From CALRBF01 sp041164045 (GTDB taxonomy: Bacteria > Patescibacteriota > Minisyncoccia > SW-4-49-11), in contig JBEAQD010000003.1 of assembly GCA_041164045.1 (NCBI GenBank), forward strand, positions 1 through 12,639: a stretch of DNA of 12,639 nucleotides, written 5' to 3'. The position numbers and the translations under genes are program-made. Shown one piece after another: positions 4,667 to 11,871 of the stretch; position 1 is the stretch's first letter, and every line of letters begins with the position of its first letter. The notes beneath the pieces are model-generated. The model had not been told where the DNA came from. It saw only the letters and a list, made by a program, of their open reading frames with translations, and ran no database searches.

Positions 4667-6397
4667 ATGAAAGTTATTCAACAGTTTATTGAGTACTTTG
4701 AGGCTAAAAAGCATATTTTGGTGGCCTCTTCCTCTTTATTACCAAAAGGGGATTCTTCGGTTTTGTTTACTACAGCTGGGATGCAGCAGTTCAAATCTTA
4801 TTATCTCGGGACTCCATCACCTTATGGAAATCGGGTAATTAGCATTCAGAAGTGTCTGAGAGTGGATGATATTGACGAGGTAGGGGATGAGACTCATAAT
4901 ACTTTTTTTGAGATGTTGGGGAATTTTTCCTTTAATTATCCTCAGGGTGAGGGTAGTTATTTTAAGTCTGAGGCAATTAGATTTGGCTATGAATTGATTG
5001 CTGAGACTTTGGGGATGAAAATTGACTATGTGACAATCTTTGCAGGGGATGATAAAAGTCCCAAGGATACAGAATCTTTGGCTATTTGGCAGGATTTAGC
5101 TCGTGAGAAGGAGATTGAGCTTGAGATTAGAGAATTAGGGAGAGAGGATAATTTTTGGGGCCCTACTGGAGCGGAAGGACCTTGTGGTCCGACTACGGAA
5201 ATTTTTGTAAATGATGTGGAGGTTTGGAATATTGTGTTTAATCAATATTATTCTGAGATTGGTGGTAAACTTAGAGATCTGCCCCAGCAAGGTGTGGATA
5301 CAGGAGGAGGTCTGGAGAGAATTATGACTCAATTAGAGGGTGTGAATTCGGTGTATGATACTAGTGTTTTTGCTCCTATTATGGCTGATTTGAGGGCTGA
5401 ATTTGTAGGACAGGATGAGTCGGTGTATAGAATTTTATTTGACCATATTCGGGCTATTACTTTTCTTTTGACTGAGGGTGTGGTGCCGTCTAATAAAGAG
5501 CAAGGTTATGTCTTGAGGAGATTATTACGGAAAGTTTTGAGCTTGACTTCTTCTTATGATAGACCTTTGGAGCTAATTTTCTCTACTATTGATGAGATGA
5601 TTGAGATTTATAAGGGGCGATATATCGATTTGGTTGTGGCTCGTGATAGTATCAAAACTTTGATTCAAGATGAGTATGCTCTGTTTCAGGATGCTTTATC
5701 TCGAGGTATGAAATATGCAGATAAAATTCTGAAGAAAAAAAGAGTACCTCATATGTCTGGTGAAGAGGCTTTCTTGCTGGCTTCTACTTATGGATTGTCT
5801 CCTGAAATTTTGAAATTACAAGGCTTGTCTTTTGATGAGCAGGATTTTGAGAATTATAAGTCTGAACATCAGACTATTTCAAGAGCCGGAGCTACCAAAA
5901 AATTTGGTGGTCATGGTTTGATTCTGGATAATGGAGAATTAAAAGCGGCTAATGAGGAAGAGTTAGCTATAGTAACTCGATTGCATAGTGCTACTCATTT
6001 ATTAAATCAGGCTTTACGAGAGGTATTAGGACCAGAAGTGGAGCAGAGAGGATCAGATATTACTGCTGAGAGAACTAGATTTGACTTTAGTTTTGATAGA
6101 AAACTCACTCCAGAGGAAGTACAGATGGTTGAGGATAAGGTTAATAATTATATTCAAGCAGGAGCTGAGGTAGTGATTACTAATATGTCATTAGAAGAGG
6201 CGAAAAAATCAGGGGCTTTTTATCTAGCTAATCGTAATTATCCACAGAAGGTTGATGTATATAGTTTTGGAAATATCTCCAAAGAACTATGTGGAGGTCC
6301 ACATATTAAGAATACAAGCGATATTGGAAAGTTTAAGATTAAAAAGGAAGAAGCAGTAGCCCGCGGAGTTAGGAGAATTCGTGGTATAATAATATAA
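4667..6397 (+). CDS. alaS: Alanyl-tRNA synthetase, compact form
   Basis: Charges tRNA-Ala with alanine. Numbered from the ATG at 4667 (576 residues), the class II catalytic core begins IEYFEAKKHILVASSSLLP. Motif 2 lies in KCLRVDDIDEVGDETHNT (about 62-79) and motif 3 in DTGGGLERI (211-219). A tRNA-recognition helical region follows. The editing module keeps the zinc-type residues HSATH (440-444) and CGGPH (542-546). Only about 22 residues separate FGGHG (413-417) from HSATH, so the beta-barrel that normally precedes the editing core (TPFYAESGGQ region of E. coli) is missing. The chain stops right after GVRRIRG, so the oligomerisation and C-Ala domains are also absent (E. coli: 876 residues). 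The upstream TTG at 4604 would add 21 residues unlike any AlaRS and lies in the promoter. It is first of a five-gene cluster. Confidence 0.95.
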   Translation: MKVIQQFIEYFEAKKHILVASSSLLPKGDSSVLFTTAGMQQFKSYYLGTPSPYGNRVISIQKCLRVDDIDEVGDETHNTFFEMLGNFSFNYPQGEGSYFKSEAIRFGYELIAETLGMKIDYVTIFAGDDKSPKDTESLAIWQDLAREKEIELEIRELGREDNFWGPTGAEGPCGPTTEIFVNDVEVWNIVFNQYYSEIGGKLRDLPQQGVDTGGGLERIMTQLEGVNSVYDTSVFAPIMADLRAEFVGQDESVYRILFDHIRAITFLLTEGVVPSNKEQGYVLRRLLRKVLSLTSSYDRPLELIFSTIDEMIEIYKGRYIDLVVARDSIKTLIQDEYALFQDALSRGMKYADKILKKKRVPHMSGEEAFLLASTYGLSPEILKLQGLSFDEQDFENYKSEHQTISRAGATKKFGGHGLILDNGELKAANEEELAIVTRLHSATHLLNQALREVLGPEVEQRGSDITAERTRFDFSFDRKLTPEEVQMVEDKVNNYIQAGAEVVITNMSLEEAKKSGAFYLANRNYPQKVDVYSFGNISKELCGGPHIKNTSDIGKFKIKKEEAVARGVRRIRGIII

Positions 6398-6398
6398 T

Positions 6399-6995
6399 AT
6401 GAAAATAAAGCATAAAATTTTACTTAGAAAAGCCTTACATCTTAGCTTGATTATACCTTTTGGAATTTATCTTTTTTTATCTTTGCAGACTTTTGCTTAT
6501 GCTCAGGAATATGCTACATGGTTTCTGATTGCTTTTGTATCTTTATTCTTGATTTATGAATATCTGAGATTAGATACAAAAATTTGGGTTCCTTTTGCCA
6601 AATTAGTCAAGCCCAAAGAGTCTGAAACTAGTGTAGATGGGTTTAATTTGGTATTATCCTCGATTGTGGCTATTAATTTATTCTCAGCAAAAATTGCAGT
6701 TGTAGCTATTCTCATTGCAATCATTGGAGATACTTTCTCTACAATTGGTGGAATTTATGGTACAATGAAAGTATTCCCAAAAACAAATAATAAAACTACT
6801 TGGGAAGGTGTGTTCTTAACACTTTTAGCTAATTTCTTCATTGCTGGTAGTATTTTCGAGTTTGGACTATTGCCTTTAATACTGGCTGTATCAGGAGTTG
6901 TGATAGAAATTTATGCTACTAGGCTCGATGATAATTTAGCAATTCCTCTTGGAGTTGGATTAATTGGGGAACTTATCTTACTGATAACAACATAA
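6399..6995 (+). CDS. Dolichol/phytol kinase-like integral membrane protein (SEC59/VTE5 type)
   Basis: A 198-residue polytopic membrane protein with several hydrophobic segments (about 15-33, 38-54, 86-110, 136-172, 181-196). It has the family signatures: RKALHL near the N-terminus (10-15), GDTFSTIGGIYG (110-121), FPKTNNKTTWEG (126-137) and RLDDNLAIPL (175-184). These define the CTP-dependent polyprenol, phytol and diacylglycerol kinase group related to CDP-diglyceride synthases (COG0170). The enzyme would phosphorylate a lipid alcohol in the membrane, for example to recycle undecaprenol or diacylglycerol; the substrate cannot be told from sequence. It starts 1 nt after the alaS stop with no Shine-Dalgarno sequence, so translation may be coupled. 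With plsC it is one of two lipid-metabolism genes here. Confidence 0.82.
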   Translation: MKIKHKILLRKALHLSLIIPFGIYLFLSLQTFAYAQEYATWFLIAFVSLFLIYEYLRLDTKIWVPFAKLVKPKESETSVDGFNLVLSSIVAINLFSAKIAVVAILIAIIGDTFSTIGGIYGTMKVFPKTNNKTTWEGVFLTLLANFFIAGSIFEFGLLPLILAVSGVVIEIYATRLDDNLAIPLGVGLIGELILLITT

Positions 6996-7005
6996 ACTCA
7001 TTCAT

Positions 7006-8214
7006 ATGTTTGGAAAAAAAGAAATATTACAACCTTTAATCATAGATATCTCGGAAAATAGAGTGTCAGTGATTGATTACACTATAGACAATAAAACTGG
7101 TAATACTATTATCCAAGCTTTGGGTGAGACCAAATTACCATTCGGAGTGGTTAGTACTGATTTTGTTGAGCAGGAAGATATTTTGACCAAAGCTATTGAG
7201 GAGGCTATTACTCAAGTTAGACCAGATAACTCTAATGCCAAGGAACAGTCTAGTGTGGTATTCGGGGTTTCAGGGCCAATGGTTGAAGTTATTCCTAGAG
7301 TGATTGAATTGCAAAGAGAAAACCCGAATCAAAAAATTCGTTCTAAAGAGTGGGTTAATTCCATTGATAATGTATATGATAAATTTGACTCAGAAGTTTA
7401 CAATAGTGTACAAGGTCATAACTTACCCTTGTCTTTAGTGCAGATCTCACTGAATAATATTATATTAGATGGGCAAGAGTTTTTATCTCCAATTGACCAG
7501 TCGGCTCAACAAATTACTCTAGATACTATTAACACTTATATTCCTACTAGTTATAAACAATCTCTTATCAATATAGCCCGAGCCAATGATTTACAAGTAG
7601 AAGGAGTTTATCATTATGACTATGGAGTTGGCCAATTAATATTAGATTATAATACCAATAAGGATATATCTATAATTTTAATAGATATTAGATTTGGGCA
7701 TACAAGTATCAGTGTAATTCAAGACCAGAAAATTAAATATGCCAATTCATTTAGTGTTGGTAGTCATAGTTTTACTCAAGCAATTGCTAATACATTCCAA
7801 ATTACTATTGATGAAGCTGAAACAGTCAGGCAAGAGTATAGTATGTTGCAGCTTCCAAGAGATATGTCAAGGAAGATTACTGATGCTCTGGAATCAGAAA
7901 TTTCTCTTTGGCTACAAGGTATAATATACTCTCTCAAATCTCTGAATATTGCGAATAGTCCTACTCATATTTTCTTATACGGTGAAGGATCTCAGTTATT
8001 GGGAGTAAAAGAGTCTTTGGAATATAGTACTTGGTATAAATCTTTGAATTTAACTCAAAAGCCTTCAATTTCTGTTTTAACTCCAAAACAATTTGCCCAT
8101 ATTGTAGATATGACTAGCCACATTGAGGGTGCTAAATTTGTAGATATGTTAGGGTTAGTACATCTATCTAGTATTCCTCTAGACATTCATTTACCTTATC
8201 GTATAAGCGAATAA
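7006..8214 (+). CDS. Actin-like ATPase of the FtsA/PilM type
   Basis: A 402-residue soluble protein with the actin-fold plan of FtsA/PilM. A phosphate-1-like strand pair is at PLIIDISENRVSVIDY (10-25). An SHS2-like insertion begins at VVFGVSGPMVEVIPR (84-98), comparable to the 1C region of FtsA. Phosphate-2 is ILIDIRFGHTSISVI (224-238) and the adenosine motif is IFLYGEGSQLLGV (322-334). No membrane helix is seen. FtsA tethers FtsZ to the membrane, while PilM binds the cytoplasmic tail of PilN in type IV pilus machines. The gene stops 2 nt before the start of a protein with a cytoplasmic N-terminal domain, one membrane helix and a large outer domain, which favours a PilM-like partnership over cell division. 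Function remains inference, and the chain is divergent. Confidence 0.75.
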   Translation: MFGKKEILQPLIIDISENRVSVIDYTIDNKTGNTIIQALGETKLPFGVVSTDFVEQEDILTKAIEEAITQVRPDNSNAKEQSSVVFGVSGPMVEVIPRVIELQRENPNQKIRSKEWVNSIDNVYDKFDSEVYNSVQGHNLPLSLVQISLNNIILDGQEFLSPIDQSAQQITLDTINTYIPTSYKQSLINIARANDLQVEGVYHYDYGVGQLILDYNTNKDISIILIDIRFGHTSISVIQDQKIKYANSFSVGSHSFTQAIANTFQITIDEAETVRQEYSMLQLPRDMSRKITDALESEISLWLQGIIYSLKSLNIANSPTHIFLYGEGSQLLGVKESLEYSTWYKSLNLTQKPSISVLTPKQFAHIVDMTSHIEGAKFVDMLGLVHLSSIPLDIHLPYRISE

Positions 8215-8216
8215 AT

Positions 8217-9785
8217 ATGAAATCTCATACATCTAAAAAATCTATAATTCTAAATCCAAAGGATAGCTTAGCTGATATAATTTATCAGATTAAGACTTAT
8301 TCTAATCAAAATAAGTCTACCGAGATATATATACCAACATCTATGTATATATTGTATAACTCTGTCAATAGAGAATTGTTTACCAATAATATAAAGCAAT
8401 TATCCAATAAATATGATATAGATTTATATAGTACTGATAGTAATTTGATAAATCTATTGATAGATAATGATGTAAAAGTTAAATATTTAGATAATATAAA
8501 CAATATAGAAGATGATAGTAATTCTCTAGAAGATGAGACTTATACAGATTTTCTATCATATAAACAAGCCATTCAAGATAATCCTATACAACACTCTATT
8601 CAATCCGAGCCAGTCTTTCAGGCATCAGCTAATAATATTTCCATTCCATCTTCCAAAAAACATACCAATAATAGCTCCAAGCCTATTTCTAAAGGTTTAT
8701 TATATTTTAGTAGTGTTCTAGGTATAGTTTTTGCTTCTTTATTGTCTTTGATTTTGGTTCCAAAAGCTGAAATTACAATTAATACCAAAACGGAGGAGTT
8801 ATCAAAAGATTTTGAGGTTACTTTTGACCCTAATATTACGGATATTAGTCTTGAGAATAGAGTTATTCCATCAGTTGTAGATACCATTTCAGCTTCAGTA
8901 GATGGTACATATGAAGCTACTGGTTCACAAACTGGTGGAACTAGAGCAGAAGGTGTCATTACTATTGTCAATAAAACTTCATCTCCGCAACAATTGGTAT
9001 CTAATACTAGATTTCGTTCGGATAAAGGTAAGCAATTTAGATTGACAGAATCGGTAATAGTTCCAGCTAATGGAAGTATAGATGGTAATATTAGAGCAGA
9101 AGCTGTGGGTACAGATTATAATATTCCAGCTGGTAAATTAACTATTCCTGGGCTAGAAGACACTCCCATTAAATTTGCAGGAATCTTTGGAGAGTTAAAG
9201 ACAGATTTAACAAATGGAGCGACTGAAGATGGAACGGTAGTTACTAATGAAGATATAGATAAGGCTAGATTAGATTTACAGAAGAAACTAACCGAAGTAG
9301 TCAACACTCAAGTAACCGAAAAAGAAGGTATGAAGGCCTTGGCTATTCAAAGTAAATTAAATGATATCAAATACGAGGGACTACCAAATGTAGGAGATGG
9401 AGTAAGAAGTTTTAATGTAAAAGCTAATAGCAGTCTAGATGGAGTATTCTATAAGGAGGAGGATCTTGATCAATTAATTAAATCATTATTAGAAACACAA
9501 GTGCTAGAAACTCAAGAACTAGGAGAAATTACTACCAGGTTTGATAGGCAGCAAGAATTCCCTGATAGAAAAGCTGTAAAGCTAAGAGTGTATGTAGATT
9601 ATAAAATTCAACCAAAATTTGATCAAGATAAGCTATCTAAAAATATTAGGCTTAAGACAGTCAGTCAATCTAAAGCCTATTTAGAAAATTTAGATAATGT
9701 TGATACGGTAAACCTCAAACTCACCCCTAGCTTTAGCCCAATTTTACCTGTTTTAAAGTCTAGAATTAGTATCATAATAAAATAA
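8217..9785 (+). CDS. Membrane-anchored baseplate-J-like protein
   Basis: A 522-residue protein in three parts. Residues 8-90 form an alpha/beta domain (SIILNPKDSLADIIYQIK, then IYIPTSMYIL and IDLYSTDSNL) resembling the cytoplasmic N-terminal domain common to this protein type in Patescibacteria. A low-complexity Ser/Asn-rich linker (about 95-158) leads to one membrane helix (160-181). The outer part contains a baseplate-J-like core (about 244-306: AEGVITIVNKT, TRFRSDKGKQFRL, AEAVGTDYNIPAG) followed by mixed alpha/beta sequence to the end. Baseplate J proteins build contractile-injection and phage baseplates; here the domain is on a membrane protein and no sheath, tube or spike gene is nearby, so an injection system is not supported. 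It sits 2 nt after the actin-like ATPase. Confidence 0.75.
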   Translation: MKSHTSKKSIILNPKDSLADIIYQIKTYSNQNKSTEIYIPTSMYILYNSVNRELFTNNIKQLSNKYDIDLYSTDSNLINLLIDNDVKVKYLDNINNIEDDSNSLEDETYTDFLSYKQAIQDNPIQHSIQSEPVFQASANNISIPSSKKHTNNSSKPISKGLLYFSSVLGIVFASLLSLILVPKAEITINTKTEELSKDFEVTFDPNITDISLENRVIPSVVDTISASVDGTYEATGSQTGGTRAEGVITIVNKTSSPQQLVSNTRFRSDKGKQFRLTESVIVPANGSIDGNIRAEAVGTDYNIPAGKLTIPGLEDTPIKFAGIFGELKTDLTNGATEDGTVVTNEDIDKARLDLQKKLTEVVNTQVTEKEGMKALAIQSKLNDIKYEGLPNVGDGVRSFNVKANSSLDGVFYKEEDLDQLIKSLLETQVLETQELGEITTRFDRQQEFPDRKAVKLRVYVDYKIQPKFDQDKLSKNIRLKTVSQSKAYLENLDNVDTVNLKLTPSFSPILPVLKSRISIIIK

Positions 9786-9786
9786 T

Positions 9787-10230
9787 ATGAATATTATTTG
9801 GCCTTGGTTATTACCACTAGTACCATTAACATGGGGGTTGATTGATGTGGTTAGATTGAAAAACTTTTTGGAGGATAGAGGTTGGCTGAAACTAGGTTTA
9901 GAGAGAAGTGAGTTAGAAAGATTAAATATAATCAGAGGAATTATATTAGCTTTGATTATATTTTTTACGATTTTAGCTTCAGGGAGAACACAATTAATTG
10001 TTGGAATGATAGGTATGATAATGGGAGGATTAATTATGTATTACTCTGAATCAATTCACAGAACCTTTGGTATTGGTGGTGTAAATTCAAAATTGAGAGG
10101 TGATACTCAAGTTAAATTAGTGGGATTAATTATGTGTATATTATCGGCTCTTTGGATGTCAGGTATAACTCAGGGGATTTTAATTTGGTTCCTTCAGACG
10201 GCTAATTTATTACCATCAGCAGATTTATAA
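9787..10230 (+). CDS. Small polytopic membrane protein, unknown function
   Basis: A 147-residue hydrophobic protein with about four predicted membrane segments (3-22, 48-65, 69-86, 110-136) and a charged cytoplasmic or outer loop between the first two (LEDRGWLKLGLERSELERL region). The N-terminus is Trp/Pro-rich. I do not recognise a family. It begins 1 nt after the stop of the baseplate-J-like gene and is the last gene of the five-gene cluster, so a role with the actin-like ATPase and its membrane partner is possible but unproven. The predicted mnmA promoter begins directly after its stop codon. Confidence 0.72.
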   Translation: MNIIWPWLLPLVPLTWGLIDVVRLKNFLEDRGWLKLGLERSELERLNIIRGIILALIIFFTILASGRTQLIVGMIGMIMGGLIMYYSESIHRTFGIGGVNSKLRGDTQVKLVGLIMCILSALWMSGITQGILIWFLQTANLLPSADL

Positions 10231-10233
10231 TAT

Positions 10234-10263
10234 TTGACGAAAAGCCTCTAATTAGAGTATAGT
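10234..10263 (+). promoter_or_regulatory. Predicted mnmA promoter with a palindromic spacer
   Basis: TTGACG (10234-10239), an 18-bp spacer and TATAGT (10258-10263). The spacer ends in the perfect 12-bp palindrome CTCTAATTAGAG (10246-10257), directly against the -10 box, an operator-like position. A second arm TAGAGG (10263-10268) can pair with CCTCTA (10245-10250). The predicted leader is about 18 nt and has no Shine-Dalgarno sequence. Confidence 0.7.
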
Positions 10264-10287
10264 AGAGGTGTAAATTATATTTTATTT

Positions 10288-11367
10288 ATGTCAAAGACTG
10301 TATTTGTAGGAATGTCTGGAGGAGTAGATTCCTCAGTTTCTGCCTATCTATTGCAACAGCAAGGTTATAAAGTGGTGGGAGTATTTATGAAAAACTGGTC
10401 TGGTAAGCTAGAGACTAGTCGTGGGCTTTTTGATTTTCCTTGTTCCTCTCAGGCTGATTATGAGGATGCAAGACAAGTGGCTGGTCACCTTGATATCCCA
10501 TTATATACCTTTGATTTTGAGGCAGAATATCGTAATAGAGTAATAGAATATTTTATAGCTGAGATTAAAAAGGGTAGAACCCCTAATCCAGATATTATGT
10601 GTAATAAAGAGATTAAATTCAAGGTATTCTTGGATAAATGTCTGTCTTTGGGAGCTGATTATATCGCGACAGGGCATTATGTTAGAGTGAGTAAAACTGA
10701 AGATGGGATATTTCATTTGCTAAAAGGTGTAGATAATACCAAAGATCAGTCATATTTTCTAGCTACTCTTGGGCAATATGAACTGTCCCATACTTTATTC
10801 CCAGTTGGAGATATACCCAAGACTAAAGTGCGTGAAATTGCCGAGCAAATTCAATTACCTAATGCCAAAAAACCAGATAGCCAGGGAATTTGTTTTGTCG
10901 GGGAAATAGATGTGAATGCATTTATTGAAGCTTTTGTAGGAGAACAGCCTGGAGAAATTGTAGATACTGAGGGGAAAGTTTTAGGACAGCATAGAGGTTT
11001 GTATTTTTATACCATAGGACAGCGAAAAGGTTTGGGTATTGGCGGTGGTATTCCATATTTTGTCAAAGCTAAAGATTTAGAGAAAAATCAGCTCATAGTC
11101 TCCAAGGGTGTAGACCCATTAGATTTATATCAATCAAAAGTTGTGATTAGTGAATTGTCTTGGACTAATCAAATTCCTAATTTGCCACAAAAACTCAGAG
11201 CTAAAATTCGCTATAGATCTCAAGATGTAGAGTGTATAGTCAATAGAACAGAAGATGAAAATACACTTGCAGTAGAATTCACAGAACCTCAAAGAGCCAT
11301 AACACAAGGACAGTTCTTGGTACTATATCAAGGTGATGAACTAATAGGTAGTGGAGTAATGGGGTAG
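10288..11367 (+). CDS. mnmA: tRNA-specific 2-thiouridylase MnmA
   Basis: Catalyses the ATP-dependent thiolation of wobble uridine 34 (s2U) in tRNAs for Lys, Glu and Gln. At 359 residues it has the usual length. The PP-loop ATP site is SGGVDSS (10-16) with GVFMKNW after it (31-37). The first catalytic cysteine is Cys105 in TPNPDIMCNKEIKF (98-111). ATGHYVRV follows at 127-134 and KDQSYFL at 152-158. The second catalytic cysteine is Cys202 in DSQGICFVGE (197-206). The C-terminal beta domains (about 220-359) include GQRKGLGIGGG. The sulfur donor chain (IscS and Tus-like proteins) is not in the window. It has its own promoter and ends in TAG, followed by a repeat block. Confidence 0.96.
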   Translation: MSKTVFVGMSGGVDSSVSAYLLQQQGYKVVGVFMKNWSGKLETSRGLFDFPCSSQADYEDARQVAGHLDIPLYTFDFEAEYRNRVIEYFIAEIKKGRTPNPDIMCNKEIKFKVFLDKCLSLGADYIATGHYVRVSKTEDGIFHLLKGVDNTKDQSYFLATLGQYELSHTLFPVGDIPKTKVREIAEQIQLPNAKKPDSQGICFVGEIDVNAFIEAFVGEQPGEIVDTEGKVLGQHRGLYFYTIGQRKGLGIGGGIPYFVKAKDLEKNQLIVSKGVDPLDLYQSKVVISELSWTNQIPNLPQKLRAKIRYRSQDVECIVNRTEDENTLAVEFTEPQRAITQGQFLVLYQGDELIGSGVMG

Positions 11368-11391
11368 GGAAAGAAATTAAGAATTATTTTT

Positions 11392-11699
11392 GTCCTCGTA
11401 GCGGAGGGTTTATCCCGCCATTCGTAAGGGTGGCGACTTGTGAACTATTGTACTTCTTTGGAGGAGGTGGCACGGAGTAGACTAAAAGTCTGGGAAAGGG
11501 GTCGGGAAAACGGGAGTTTTTCCGTGGAGGAAGGCTTTGGAAACCGATAGGTTTCACAGGAGCAAATCCCATTTGCGACGGCGGAGGTGGATAGAGTTAA
11601 AAATTATATCTTACTCACTCTCTCCAAAGTGCGACAAAAAACTCGAATAAACTGTCCCCCTTTGGAGGGGGCAGTTTGAAAGACGGGGGTGGATAATTT
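11392..11699. repeat. Intergenic mosaic of GC-rich hairpin modules, site 3
   Basis: Between mnmA and the pilin gene. It contains a CGCCA/TGGCG hairpin (11416-11435) and then a long module (11452-11593) matching site 1. Its hairpins are AGACT-AAA-AGTCT (11479-11491), CGGGAAAA/TTTTTCCG (11503-11524), AAACC-GATA-GGTTT (11541-11554) and GCAAAT-CCC-ATTTGC (11562-11576). A further module (about 11626-11699) with CCCCC-TTT-GGAGGGGG matches site 1 in the same orientation and site 2 in inverted orientation. From 11700 to the promoter at 11810 the sequence is A/C-rich and nearly free of G, and I see no gene or structure in it. Confidence 0.85.
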
Positions 11700-11809
11700 A
11701 CCATTCACCGTTCACAATTACAAACCAAACATATACACAATTGCAACCATTGCCAAAACCCAAACTAAGATATATAACAAAAAATATATATAAAAATCAT
11801 TCAAAAAAC

Positions 11810-11837
11810 TTGACAAAATTCCGGGGGGGGGTAAAAT
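11810..11837 (+). promoter_or_regulatory. Pilin promoter with a G9 tract in the spacer
   Basis: TTGACA (11810-11815) and TAAAAT (11832-11837) are 16 bp apart, and the spacer ends in nine consecutive G (11823-11831) touching the -10 box. One added G would give the optimal 17-bp spacer. Slippage in such a tract would change promoter strength, a known phase-variation design. The predicted leader is about 28 nt of AT-rich sequence without a Shine-Dalgarno sequence. Confidence 0.7.
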
Positions 11838-11871
11838 AATATAAAGATACAATATAAATTAACACACATAT

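Noticed and set aside
8217..9785. Contractile injection system or prophage tail locus
   Set aside because: Only a baseplate-J-like domain on a membrane-anchored protein is present; no sheath, tube, spike, tape-measure or AAA+ ATPase gene lies nearby.
20..11367. Recoding of TGA (code 25 or code 4)
   Set aside because: Convincing genes contain no in-frame TGA, encode Trp by TGG and Gly by GGN; scarcity of TGA stops alone is not evidence of recoding.
11384..11572. A 62-codon minus-strand ORF over repeat site 3
   Set aside because: It translates the hairpin repeat module; similar frames would arise wherever the repeat occurs.
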